Origin: Paraspadella gotoi
Taxonomy: Eukaryota > Chaetognatha
Direction of reading: 5' to 3'
Assembly (NCBI GenBank): GCA_051294375.1
Contig: CM119270.1
Span: forward strand, 15,747,845 to 15,811,844
Length of the DNA: 64,000 bases
Shown here piece after piece: positions 49,013-61,221 of this stretch; positions within the stretch are counted from its first letter, which is position 1; each line of letters opens with the position of its first letter. Both the position numbers and the translations under genes were made by a program. Under the pieces are notes generated by a model. That model saw nothing but the letters and a program-made list of their open reading frames with translations. It was not told the DNA's origin and made no database searches.

Positions 49013-52000
49013 ATGAGTTTCGCGACGAAGACAAGGATCCTAACGGCGATCGTCGTAGTTCTTACGACGATTATTTGCGCGGAGGCAAAATCCACGAAGC
49101 GTATGGAGTGCTATCAATGCATCACCAGGAATCCCAGTTGGAAAAAAGGTAAGGTTCCTCTCGAGTAGGCTAAATTTAGTAAAATTTAAATGAAAATGAA
49201 GTTTATATGTTTACAAAGTTTTTTTTCGTACGAAGAATTATTTTGCTCTGGCAACAGCCGAGTTGCATGTGATGCCCATTGGGATGGGGCAACGTCACTG
49301 TTGGCTTTGGGCGCATCCGACCCTCAGTGACGCCTCCTATCACTGGCGCGGTTACCCCTTAATTGTTTACACCGTGCTATAACTTATAGTATAAGTAGAC
49401 GCGCGTCACTATTGTTTGATTTCTCTTGATTTCTACAGAAAGTTGCAAGTCTAACAAGGTAACCTGCACGTTGGGCTCCTTCTGCATGAAGTACAGTTTC
49501 GGAAACAGTCTAATCCTGAGAACTTGCGCGCCGGGAGGCACTCCGACCTACAACATCAAATCTGATAACATGTGAGTATTAAGGAGACCGAATTTGGTGC
49601 TCTTGAAATTCTTTACGTTAGAACATGACGGCGGCTTGACGGCCCCACTTACTGAGGAAGTCTGTAACTGTGTTCTTTTCATGCCCGCCTTCCGACGAAA
49701 ACGACAAAAGTTAACTTAGGAGACAAATTCTTTACAACTTTATTGGCGATAAGGTCTAAATTTTACTTTTTCTGACCCTTTCAACCCTAACTACCTCTAA
49801 CTCTAAACCAAACTTAACCCTAATCCCAACCAAACCTCGGTCGGCGCAAGTAAAAATAGCCCGGCGATTTGGCATATTGCTACTCCAAAAAAAAACAGTA
49901 GAAATAGGCTTTCAGATGGATTTGTCTTTGGTCTTAATTAAGTTTTTTTTTAAATTTAGAAACCAGCAGAAACGACCAGTGAATCTACGAATTACGATAT
50001 CTGACCTGAGATCTAACGAATCTTGAGAGAAAAAAAATAGGGAATGAGATAAGACACAATGAAAAATGGCGTAACGTTACTGTTCCGTGCATAAAAAAAT
50101 TCACTGTTCAATATTATTATATTTCTTTTTATTTTTTGAAACGTTATAGTTTCATATGTTGATATCCAAAATATCAATGCAAAATCTTTTTTTGTTTTTT
50201 AGATATGACTGAATATAGGGTGAAAGATGATAAATTTTTTAAAAAAGTTACTTATTCATATTTATTCATAGAATTGTAATAGAAAAAAAAAAATAATAGT
50301 ACTAATAGTTAGTGTTATGTCTCAAATAGATGGAAAAAAAACCTCATTTAAAAATTCGATCGGGAAGTGGGGTAACTAAGGCTTACCAATGGCATCCTCC
50401 ACGCCGATTGTTCTCTCAAATAAATTTTTTTATTTAATACATTTGAAAGGGAAAAAAAGAAAATTTAGAATGCAGGTTGCAGAAAGGGTACAGATAATCT
50501 GGACTTTTTGACATGATAACCATGACCTTTTATATCTTGTGAAATGGGGGCAGTAAAAAAATCTAAAAAATTTCATCATTAAGTCAGTCAATGAACCCTT
50601 TCAATGGGCTATTACGAGAAATATTTTTTCTTAATTAAAATGGATGATAAATAATAAAATTAAATTCCTTGCTATATTTAAAAAAAAATTATCAATACAA
50701 TTTAACATAATGATGTTTTGCTTTGTCAAATATGTTACCAGCTATATAATTTTTTACAACTTTATTATGATAAACAAGCAGTGTGTCAAGCTTTTAGTTT
50801 GCAGCTAAAGATAATGAAAAATAACGATTTTTTTTCACAGACAAGAAGGTAGATGTCCAGACTGTTTATATCAAGCTGAAAACATTTTTGTATTTATCAT
50901 TTTTAATATTTAAAAATACATTTTATCAAGCTACAACATAAATTTTTGCTTGTTTTTTACTTTAACTGAAAAATATAAGCAATTTTATGGAATAAAGAAA
51001 ATTTAATAATAAACAAAATGTAATTCAGTCTTTCCTTTTTCAAATTACAAAAGAAAAGAAAAAATTTCATATGCCTTCATTGAAATTTTTAAAGCAAAAA
51101 ACTGTTATACTTTTAACTCTGATTTAAACAAAAGCTGTGTAAAGATTTATGGATTTAATTTAATAAAACTCTTTTTGAAAGGTGTCCCATGATTAGGGCT
51201 TTAATTTGATACCACATCCACCTTGCTACCTCTTTTCTTTCAAAAGTTATTTAAAAAAATAACTCTTTTTAAATTACGCAGTACAAATCTTTGTTAAATA
51301 AAAATTTCGGCAAAGCGGGAGTATCTCACTTATTTCTATTGGTACAATACTTAAATTTCAAAATAAAACTTGAAGAAAATTTTTTGTCATTTAGAGAAAT
51401 ATCATTTCAGATGTACCCATCGTATAATAATTTATTTATTTATTTCCCCCAAAAAGCCTAATTAGAAAAGTTGAAATTTTTTCAAATTGTTGGAAAAAAA
51501 ATTTTGTCCGACCTATTCTCATTGAGAATAATGGTTTTGCATAGAAAATCAAAATATCAAAAAAATAAAAAAATCAGCCTCTAAAAAAATCGAAAGGCTA
51601 GAGGCTGATTTTTTTAGAATTGCAAAAATTTTTTCCTGACTCATAATCCATTTTTCTCAGTTTCAAAATATTTTTTCCAAAATCATTCAATCAATTTTTT
51701 TTTATTAATTTAAAATGTTTTTATGATGTTGTTTTTGTTTGAAAGAATTGAAAAAAAGTGAAAAATATAGTAATTATATAAGGTTTTTGAAAATACTTTT
51801 AAAATATTAAATAATTAGACACAAGGGGAGTAAGCAGAGAAAACTTCCCATTCATAAAGAAAATTGAAAATGAATTTGTCATATTGTTATTTAGATTAAT
51901 TGACTATTTACAAACAAATGATTCATATAAATTGAGGAACTGATGGGTAAAAAATATTCATCTTGGTCTCGGTTAACTATTAAGTTATCGTTAAAGTTTT

Positions 52001-52870
52001 GTTTTAATAATATTAATATTTTTTTGTATTTATAAAAGCAATGGTTTAAAATTTTGTAAGCGTTTCGAGCTATATTGCTTCATCTTTTTACTATTTTTGA
52101 TCTAGTTAGCTTTTTGTTGATGGTCAAGGGTTATGGTCAGATACAGTAATGTCCAGTAGTGTATATCGCACATATTACCAAAAGTAATGATCAATTAATT
52201 TGGCTCAGAAACAATTTTAAAGGGATAAAATCAGCACGAGACCGTTTCGCCACGTTATTTTTCATTGTGTCATAAAGAGTTATAACTTTTTCTATTCTAG
52301 GTAGGAATCCTTCAACTTCAATAGTTTTGACGCGACATTTCCAATTATCCTCTATGGTGGACTAAAATCCACCAACCGTTCATCAGCGGCCATTGGTGCC
52401 GGAGGCAAGTCATTCGCCTCCCAACCCAAAGGTCCGGGGTTCTAGCCCGGTGGCCTCCTGGCAGTTAAGAGGGACGGGGCGCTTAACCCGCCTGTAACAT
52501 GGTGTTACAGCCTGATCCGAAGCTCAGGGACTGCTTATATTGAACGGTTCTGTCACTAACACATAACAATTATCACTGTCTTTTCACCTCCATCTTTTTT
52601 TCCTTCCCCCCCCACGCGTACTACAGTTGCAAAAAGGTAAAAAGCTACATGACTTCCGCTCACGTCTCTTCCTCGCTGAAGAAAATCTTCGGGGCGAGAA
52701 AGAGCGTCTTCGAATCTTCCTGCCCAACGAGGGCGACGCTTTTCAAGCAACCGAAGAAGGCCGAGTGCTGCACCAAGTCTCTCTGCAATTCGGCGGAGGG
52801 AAAGAGCGCCGGAATCTTCAGAAACGGCGTCATCGTCGCCGTGGGCGTCGTCGTCGCCAAGTTTTTGTGA
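49013..52870 (+). CDS. Ly6/uPAR (three-finger) protein, probably GPI-anchored
   Basis: Exons 49013-49148, 49439-49571 and 52627-52870 join in phase to encode 170 residues. A signal peptide (hydrophobic ILTAIVVVLTTIICAEA) precedes the hallmark first Cys motif MECYQC (Cys33, Cys36). The domain ends with the diagnostic AECCTKSLCN, and the tail NGVIVAVGVVVAKFL is a typical GPI-attachment signal. Exon phases (1 and 2) fall within the domain, as is common for Ly6 genes. Such proteins act at the outer cell surface in signalling, adhesion or complement control; the role here is unknown. A splice acceptor (CCTTTTCCGTTTAG) ends only four bases before the ATG, so the leader is either a spliced 5' UTR exon (possible donor at 48405) or a trans-spliced leader. 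Intron 1 holds a SINE fragment and intron 2 (3 kb) a tRNA-like SINE. Confidence 0.9.
49250..49385 (+). repeat. SINE fragment, family S1, in Ly6 intron 1
   Basis: Shares ordered blocks GATGCCC, CCTCAGTGAC and TCACTGGCG followed by GTTA and TACACC with the element at 55616-55835. The tRNA-like end is missing. Confidence 0.55.
49759..49856 (-). mobile_element. Second MITE-like element, opposite orientation
   Basis: A 98-bp element bounded by TA (49757-49758, 49857-49858). Its termini AATTTTACTTTTTCTGACC and GGTCGGCGCAAGTAAAAA are inverted repeats with some mismatches. The interior carries CCCTAA-like words, that is, the same G/T-rich interior as the 48.6 kb element but reversed. Confidence 0.55.
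49857..52370. other. Most of Ly6 intron 2, A+T-rich
   Basis: No coding frame. A 15-base word GACACAATGAAAAAT occurs near 50056 and in inverted orientation near 52260, so a degraded element of about 2.2 kb could lie between them. Otherwise nothing is recognised. Confidence 0.4.
52370..52560 (+). repeat. tRNA-derived SINE in Ly6 intron 2
   Basis: A tRNA-like head shows an anticodon-arm-like hairpin (GGAGGC / GCCTCC, 52401-52421) and a good T-arm (CCGGG-GTTCTAG-CCCGG, 52434-52450) with a B-box-like GGTTCTAGCCC. A G+C-balanced body follows to about 52555. It does not form a complete tRNA. Confidence 0.65.
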
Positions 52871-53144
52871 TTCTCCGTTGCTGGCAATACATTGTACAGA
52901 CTACAAAAGTGATCTTTTCTAAAATGTTCCGAATCATTTTTTTTTTTAAAGCCATTGTGGTTGATATTTCGGTAGAGTTTTAGAACGTATGTATTTGTTC
53001 TGTCTCTATGATGTTTTTTTTTTTACCATTTTTTTTTTGGCCGTTGTTTTTTACTTTTTCCCCACTCAGGAATTGAAGGTATTACGCGTCATATACGGTC
53101 TCTAGTTGATAAAAAGTTTGAAACTGCCTGAAAGCAAATTGAGA

Positions 53145-53150
53145 AATAAA
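53145..53150 (+). terminator. Polyadenylation signal of the Ly6 gene
   Basis: AATAAA 275 bases after the stop codon; the first one downstream on this strand. Confidence 0.5.
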
Positions 53151-54471
53151 AGTTTTGTCAATATTTTGGTTAAGTCACATTCCACGCCTTTCAAGGTTTC
53201 GTCAATGTACAGTTTATTTATATGCAGTTGAAATCATTTTTTCTTGTCGCAACTTTGACTTTGGTTTAGCTTTTACATATAAATTATTTAAAGTCATTAA
53301 AGACATTACTATCGTCACAATCAAAAAAAGATCGATCATTTATTTTGGAGCTTTGCTTTTACGTAAGTAATGTAATACTTCATATTAGATTTGCACGCTC
53401 GCTTTCCTGACAGAAGCCTTACATCTTGTATAAAAACTGCAAAAGACTTTGTTAGTATTTCCAGTCCAAAGTTTTTAAAACTATCTGAATGTAATCAAAA
53501 TATACATAACAAAGAATAAATTATCCAATGTTTAAACATGATTTTTCAATGTAAACAAAGTATCACAGTATCAATTGCAAAGTATTATGCAACTTATTTA
53601 GATAGAATATAAATCCGGGGGAGATTTAGTATCTTTAACAATTTTTCTAGGAAATTTTGTAAGATTCTCCAATCTCCATTTTCCAAATATTATTCTATCG
53701 ATCGAATAAATTGTTTTGGCAACAAAGAATTAAGTGCAAATTGTAGGTAATATGGTTGCAACGCGATTGGTGTCAACATTTCTGAAAGAAACTTTGCTAA
53801 GGCACTTGAATTTTTATTAAATGCATCAATTTTAGATGCTATAATTAATACATATATGTAATATTAAAGATATGAAAAACCAAGAATCAAAGCTCTGAAA
53901 TATTTTTCACAATACAATAGAGTATAGACGAGAAATGAGGTAACAGAGTTACATTGGAGATAAAAGGCGAAAATGATAACTTTAGTTATATCTACAAAAT
54001 GAAGCCGATACGCATGACCAAGACATGATATAATTAAAAAAATACTTATTAAACCAATATTTATTTTCATAACGAAATCACGAAGGGAATGCATGGAAGT
54101 ATGATTGTTCGTTCCCAGGCCATCGAAATCCTAGGTCAAGCTTAATGTCTCGTCGATCGGCTTTTGCCAACCGATTGCGGGGAAAAAATCCTTCCGAGTC
54201 TCTAGATCAAAGAAAAGCATTAAATTTAATTTTAATTCTTTTATTTAATTACAATTTTTTATTGATTTTTTAACGAAACCTTAATCTGATATAATCTTTA
54301 AGCATTTATTTAAGTTAAAAACAAATTTAATTTTAAATTTTGATAGAGGGAGCTTTCGGAAAAGATGGCCCAAAGGCTCCGGCTCCTTTTCGACATTTGT
54401 GAAGAGATTTGAGTACAACACCTCCAAGGTAGCCGGTACGGGGAACCCCTACATAGCCGATCGGCCGTGGG
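53151..54471. other. Spacer and 3' UTR of the nucleoside transporter
   Basis: A+T-rich with no gene. The - strand AATAAA at 54305-54310 lies about 165 bases beyond the transporter stop and is the likely polyadenylation signal. Confidence 0.5.
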
Positions 54472-56447
54472 CTAGAGCAGTTCGACGATGAAGTAGGAAA
54501 GGCCCGCGCCGACGCCGAGGCCCGCAGCCAAGAAGAAGGCCATCAAGGAGCCGGCCATTTCGGCCGAAGAGTCGACGACCCGTTTGGGGCCGAACATCAT
54601 CGCCAAGGAGGCGAGGTAACCGTTGGTGAGGGAGAAGACGGACTGTTTGAGAAGGGTGGAGTGGGGGATTGAGTTGGAAGGGTGAGTTTGATGGTTGAGA
54701 GAGAGTGAGAGACTAGCCGTTCCACTTTTCTACGTCCACAAGCCACAATTTTCCACCGAATCCCGCCACAACTCACCACAAATGCGATCGGGTAAGCGTC
54801 GTGAGTGAAGGCCGTCCACAATCGCCTTGTCTCCGCCGTCTGCACGTTGCACAGCATGAAGGCGGGAACGAAGCCGACCCTGACGCAGCAGAGCAGCGGC
54901 AGCAGCCAGCGCGGGCTGAGGGCGTGGGGGAACTGGATGCGCCCGGCCAGGGAGCGGCCCAACATGTCGCCGAAGTTGAAGAGAAAGAAGCAGAAGACGG
55001 GGGTGAAGAACTTGACGTACGGGTTGTCGTCGGAGGATGGGGTGTCGTCGGAGGTAGTGGTGGAGATGGGGCGGATGAGGACCAGCACTCCGGGGAACAC
55101 ACTGGTTGTGATTTGAAGGTGAGTGAATAAAAATGAGGGAAACTCATTTTATAAGTAAAAAGGAGATAAAGACGCATAATACCTACTATCTTGCACCTGA
55201 CTTTAGACAGGCTTTGGTGTGGTTGTTTAAGGCCTTCATCACACTTACAAGAAACTTACACAAGAAAGTTACAGGACCCTCCAAGCTTTCAATCAAAACG
55301 GTTCAACGTTTTTCTTTTTTCACCCTTTGTCAGCAACCGGTTTAGATGACACCGGAATACTCACGTGAGAGTGATGACAAAAGTGATGAAGACGGAGAAG
55401 GCTTCAGGAGCGATGCTGCAGAAGAAAGAGGAGAAAACTTGTGTTGGACAGCGACCGCAAAGTCGAATATCTCAAATGAGATACTGCTACATCATATCCC
55501 CGACATCGGCGTTCTTTAAACCCTTTCACAACATCACGGCTACTCAGGTCTCACTTACCCGCTCCATCATTGTTATGATCAAATCAAAAAATCAATCACT
55601 TATAGCAAGGGGGAGACATGATTGATGCCCGGGGTATGAGGCATCTCCCGACAGCTGGCGCTCAGGGCTTTGGACCGGCAGTGACCACCCCATGTCACTG
55701 GCGTGTTTATGCCTACACCATCACAACCTAAAGAGCGTGACAGTAAGGGGATTGAACCCGGAACTCACGGTTGGAGAACGAGTTCTTAGCTGTCCAAGCC
55801 AATGAGTTTCACCAAGCTATATGGAGGCGAATTTAGGATTCGCCACACACTAATACGATCACAAAATGATCATTTCACCCACTCCCTTCACCCCCTGCCC
55901 CTTACCCAATCCTAACTTACTTTTTCAACAAATTCCTAAGCCGATCCAACTTCATGCTCCTCTTCTTTTGCTCCTGCGAGACGTAGCCCGACTCCCCAAC
56001 TCCTCTTCCACTTTCTCCTTCCTCCCCTCCGGTCAACAACCCCTCCTCCTCCTCCTCCACCGACTCTTCCGCCTCCACCTCTTCCTCTTCCTCCCTGATC
56101 AGGCCGTACTTCCTTCCCCTCTCCCTCCTCCTCCTCTTCCTCCTCAGCCGGGGACTTCGGCTTCTCTCCACGGCGAAGACGAGGTAGTTTGACCGCAGCG
56201 CCGCCCACGCCGCTCCCGCCGCAGCCGTCATCACGGCGGCGGCGACGACGAAGTAGCCGAAGGTGGCGTAGCGGATCTTGGCGGGAGTGTCGCCGATGGC
56301 GAGGGTGGCGATGGCGGCGAGGGCGGCGACGGGCCGCCTATGGGAGGGGAGTGGAGGAATAAATAAATAAATAATATAAAATGAGTATAAATAAATAATA
56401 ATAAATAAATAAATAAATAAATAAAATAAATAAATAAATAAATAATA

Positions 56448-56490
<43 letters not shown>

Positions 56491-56556
56491 ATAGATAAAT
56501 AATAAATAAATAATAAATAAATAAATAATAATGAAGAATGAATAATGATTAAATAA

Positions 56557-56587
<31 letters not shown>

Positions 56588-56608
56588 ATGATGAAATGCA
56601 ATTAACCA

Positions 56609-56668
<60 letters not shown>

Positions 56669-56728
56669 AAAAAAAGAAAGAAAAAAGAAAAATAGATATA
56701 AAAAATAAAAAATAAAAATAGAAAGAAC

Positions 56729-56787
<59 letters not shown>

Positions 56788-57744
56788 AACGAATGAGGGT
56801 AGGAAATAAGGAAATGACGTAATCATTCGCGTTATTATTTATGCACAATTAAAATTACTGTCGTCACCCGTAAAAAAACTTGGCGAACAGCAGTTACAGA
56901 GACAAAGTCACTTCCCAATAATTTTCATGACTCGTCATTAACTTTGGAAACATTCATTAACTATAGTTGTCAAATATTTACAACCAAAATCTTCGCCCGT
57001 ATTTTTTTACGCGGAAGTGAAACGTTATTCTTTAATCTTCACGCTTTCCAGTCAAACTCACTTTTTCACTAAACGACACTTCTCACACAAAATATCCCTC
57101 ACCAAGTCCGAGATGTCACCGTTTCTGACTTTCGACACGAACTCAAAGTCTCGATTTCTTCTCCCAAAAATTTGGCCTCTGATCTCGATTTCAAAATCGA
57201 CGGCTGCACCGAGATAATAGAAACGACTGCACTCAAAAAAAGTATTTGACAACGAAAAGGTCACAGTTTATCTAAAGCTTACGGATTAATCCTTCACTTA
57301 TTTTTTTTTTATGCCATATTTTTCCTTCTCGGGGATTTTTTTCTTTCTTCTTAACTTACCTTCGACCTTTCCCCCCCCCCCGCTGTTCCGCTTCTCCGGT
57401 GCTCCTCACCTCACCTCACCTCTTTTCTTTCCCTTAAGGTTTTTCTTATATTCGATTCCCTCCCATTTTCCAAATTCGGCCCATTTTTTACTTTCACGAA
57501 CCCCGTACTTCCCTTGCCAAGTTTCTCAATTCACTTCATTTTTTTTTTTCATTCCTTTCTTTACAGGTATCTCAGGTAGCCCATAGCCCACAAGTCACTA
57601 CCCACAACGGAACCTCTCCACAATTAACCCCCCTCCCACAACTCATCTATCCACGAACCACCCCCGACAAACCACGGGGTTTTTTTTTTTCTCGCGCGAG
57701 GCGCCAACTCAACGAAGACGGAAGTAAAGGAAGCCGCGATTATT

Positions 57745-57825
<81 letters not shown>

Positions 57826-59986
57826 TTATTCTCAAAGGTCGAGCGAGTAAATATTTTATGACCCTGACAAGTTGTCAAACTTTCCTTCCTCGCTACAAAA
57901 GAAAATTCAGAAAACGTAAGATTGAAAAATCTAAGAGAGAGAGAGCAGAGAGAAGAGAGAGAAGAGGAGGAGGAGAGCGAGAGAGAGAGAGAGAGAGGAG
58001 AGAGGAGAGAGAGAGAGAGAAGGAGAAAAGGATCGCTCAGAAGAGTTTCACAGTAACTCACGAACCTTCATAGTCTCACATCTTTCACTGATCTCCTTTC
58101 AATTTCACATTTTCTTTCTTTCGTTGCCACGACGATCAAAAACAACAACGACGACGACAACGACTACTTAAACTCACCCAACGCCTGTCCGTGCATGACG
58201 CCCTGCATGAACCGCTGCGGGAGGATCCCCGCCAGTCCGAAGACGCCCGACTGCATGACGGCGGAGCAGGCGTTGATGAGTACGACTGAGGTGAGCGTGA
58301 CAGCGTAGAAGGTCTCTTGCCACGGGTCCGTATCCATGGTAACGAAGACGGAGGTGACGGCGAAGAGAAGCGCCATGAAGAGGGAGGAGGTCAAGATGCG
58401 GGTCTGTGGGAGGGAGGGGTGTGGGTTGAGAATGAAGGGTGGGGTAGAGGGGGAGCGTGGGTTGAGAGTGAGGGGTGTGGAAGAGTAAACCAGAAATGGC
58501 TCGAGAAAGGAAAACGGAAGGGACTGACGGACGGATTTAAAGGAGAAACAGATCAACAGACGGACAGGAAGAATTTACATTTCGACACTGAGCCAGATAT
58601 ACAGACTGACAGACTCAGAGCTCGAAACGTAGGTTTGACTTTGACTCACAATTAATATAAAAATGCTGAGTTTATATGACTTTTTCTATTTCTTAGAATC
58701 GTTAAAACATTTTATCTACATACTACATCAGGCAATAAAAATTACCAGCAAGCTCGTAGAAAACCTAAAAATTAAAAACTTTTAGAACTAAAATCATAAA
58801 ATATAAAATATAAAAACTTACGAGCTTACAAACTTACAAACTTCCTAATCAAGCGAGAGACCGACCACTTTTTTCCCCCCAATCTCTCTCACCTCCGCCG
58901 ACAGCACACGCGTCAGCAGCGACGACAGCAGCAGGAACATCACGTTGGGCACGAAGGCGGCGATGGCCATCGAGGGCTGGAACTGCTGCTGGAGTCGCGT
59001 GCTGGACTCCGGGTTGGTGATGTTGTGGAACTTGATCATCCAATAATCGTCGGCGGAAATGAAAAAGTTCCAGGGGAGGAGAGAACAGAGGCCGAGAAAG
59101 AGACAGGAGAGGTAGACGGCGTTGTACCGGTCCTGTAGGTGGGAGGGAGGGGAGGAAGGGAGGGGAAGAGAGGAGGGAAAGGGACCAAGAGGTAGGAAAG
59201 GGAAAATAGAAGTAAGTAAAGAGAGGAAATAATGGAAGGAGGAAGATGAGAAGGAATGAAAAGAGATACAAGGGAGTGAGGGAATAGAAAGAATAAGGGC
59301 GGGAAGTATATAAACAAATAGTTTAGACCGTTTTACTGGAAATAATCGGAGAAGCAAACGATTGTAAATCAAACATTCCGGAAATTCCTTGTTTATGATC
59401 GATTGATAATCTGCCTATTTGTCTATCCTGGCAGTTATTCTATTACGTTGGCTCTCGGTCTCACGGCCGCACGTGCAATGCAACGAAAAACGAAAATCTC
59501 AGTCGGTGCGATTATTCCCTGACGGCCGTCTGTCCGTGACTCAGTATACATCCGATTACACTTTTTTATATTTAATCCATACCTTAAGGATCTCAGGTAC
59601 CCCATCCCTGTCTTTACCTGCGGACCCCCCATTCCAGCGACGCTGTATTTGTGCGCGAAGGGGTGGTTCTTCAAGAAGGCTCGGCGCCTCTGCTGAGCGG
59701 GCGTAAGTCCGTCCGCGCCATGAGGGTCGTCGGCCCCGGGAGTCAAAGCTGGATTGAGAAGCGGCCGCGACGACGACGTCGACGACGACATATTGGGACT
59801 CTCGGCGGACTCGTCTTCCTCTTCGTAGCGAAGTCTCTCCTCCAGGGAAGCCGTTCGTCGTAGAGAGGAGGATCGTCGTAGGGACGAAGACGCCGAAGCG
59901 ACGAAGACGGAATCGTCGCCGAGTTCGTCGTCGCGTTCGTCGTCGCGTTCGTCGCCCCAGCGGAGAGAAGTCGACGAAGAAGCCAT
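54472..59986 (-). CDS. Equilibrative nucleoside transporter (SLC29/ENT family)
   Basis: Seven exons on the - strand: 59986-59618, 59132-58893, 58403-58178, 56337-55921, 55415-55365, 55101-54777 and 54642-54472, about 599 residues. Exon 1 is a polar, acidic cytoplasmic head containing RPLLNP, a possible dileucine sorting signal. Exon 2 holds membrane span 1 (LCSLLPWNFFISADDYW) and the start of span 2 with QPSMAIAAFVPNV. Exon 3 ends in the conserved MHGQALG. Exon 4 continues to YATFGYFVVAAAV, then a charged central loop with Glu runs. Exons 5-6 carry FSVFITFVITLTVFPG and the family block NFGDMLGRSLAG; exon 7 has FSLTNGYLASLAMMFGPKRV and a final span. These match ENT signatures; the DDYWMIKF segment most resembles ENT3-like members. 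ENTs move nucleosides down their gradient across plasma or lysosomal membranes. All junctions agree in phase except exon 3/4, which is one base short. Confidence 0.91.
55186..55253 (+). repeat. Dispersed repeat R1, 3' half, in transporter intron 5
   Basis: CTATCTTGCACCTGACTTTA, GACAGGCTTTGG, TTTAAGGCC and TCACACTTACAAGA follow in family order. Confidence 0.65.
55616..55835 (-). repeat. tRNA-derived SINE, family S1, in transporter intron 4
   Basis: On the - strand a tRNA-like head has a box-A-like TGGCTTGGACAG (about 55788-55801) and an exact B-box GGGTTCAATCCC (about 55747-55759), 30-40 bases apart as in tRNA promoters. The body extends toward lower coordinates and shares blocks with the fragment at 49250-49385. 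Confidence 0.65.
56338..58177 (-). other. Transporter intron 3, filled with microsatellites
   Basis: Contains (AAAT)n at about 56360-56590, (GAAA)n at 56608-56667 and 56730-56787, pure (GA)n at 57749-57810, and a GA-rich stretch at 57940-58030. Between them (56800-57740) lies ordinary A+T- or pyrimidine-rich sequence without recognised features. Confidence 0.85.
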
Positions 59987-60041
59987 GGAGAGAGAGAGAA
60001 GAGAAGAGAGAGAAGAGAGGAGAGAGAGAGAGAGAGACGAG

Positions 60042-60094
<53 letters not shown>

Positions 60095-61221
60095 TTCTCT
60101 ACGCGCTCTTTTTAAGTAGGCGTCGTTCACTTTGAGGCGAAAATCGAATTAGGAAGAAATTTTCCATTTTTTTTTTTTACTTGGGTTTTCAATCTGAAAA
60201 TAAAAAAGGGAAGATTTCATAAAATAAAAAAGAACCAAAATAGAACAAAGTATTCCAGCTGAATTGTATTTAACGGTTTATTAAAAAGTGAGTTTTCATG
60301 CATTAGTTTTAATATATTCTCAATTAATCTGTTTAACGATCGAATGTACGAAAATCTTGCCGAGTCGGGCTTTATAAAAAATTCTAAATTTTTAGTCAAA
60401 ATAAAATAAAATAAATAAAAATTATAAATTTCTAGTCAAAATATTTTCTGATTCACTTTCGAAATATTTAAAATAAAAAAAAAAACGTTTCCCGTTTTTG
60501 TTCGAAAGAGATAAAAATGTCGATTACGAGGTCACGCGGTTTTTGTGAGATTAAAGTCTGTTTCCCGGGATCAGGGATCAGAGGTGACGTCAAATACGAA
60601 GATAACGACGACGACGACGACGACGACAATACAATTCACGACTTCAATACGTAAAGTTCGCAGCCGATTCTTGTTAGGACTGATGACCACGATGCAGCGA
60701 AAGAAAAAGACAATGGGCACAATAAGTCGATGACGAGGACGACGACGACGACGACACCCAAGACGAACTCATCAACATTCAACAATTTTTACTTGAGACG
60801 ACTAGATAGCAGATCAAACGCACTAATAACAAAGGAGCGAATGAACGAATCAATGAATGAACGAAAGAACCAATGAACGAAGGAACGAACGAACGAACAT
60901 TAAGAGAACTAACGCGAAACAACTAAAACTAAAAGGTCGTTAAAAAGTCGTAAAGATTCGCGGGTCAAATCTGCGACGAATACTTCTTCCCGCTTAGGCA
61001 GAGAAAGAAGAGGAAGAGAGGAAATACAATCATTTTGTTATGTTAGCAATAGATAGATATATATTGCTTGTTGAATCGTTTTAATCTATTTTTTTTTAAA
61101 TATCAAGTATCGTTCGAATTGGAATTCAATTTGACAATCTTCTTCATTTTTGTTCTCCTATGAAATATTTTTATTTTTCCTAATTTTCCTTTTCCCTGTG
61201 TAATTTATTCTTTTCTTTTTT
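59987..61221. other. Region upstream of the transporter gene
   Basis: A (GA)n microsatellite touches the start codon (59990-60095), so the 5' leader is CT-rich in the mRNA sense. Further out are (CGA)n runs (60605-60630, 60735-60755), a TGACGTCA at 60583-60590 and short GAACGAAC-type repeats (60860-60900). No coding frame is convincing. Confidence 0.5.

Noticed and set aside
56338-56848. Repetitive frames of Tyr/Leu/Phe/Ile and Phe/Leu/Ser in transporter intron 3, and any periodicity suggestive of CRISPR.
   Set aside because: They are AAAT and GAAA microsatellites; there are no spaced direct repeats with unique spacers anywhere in the window.
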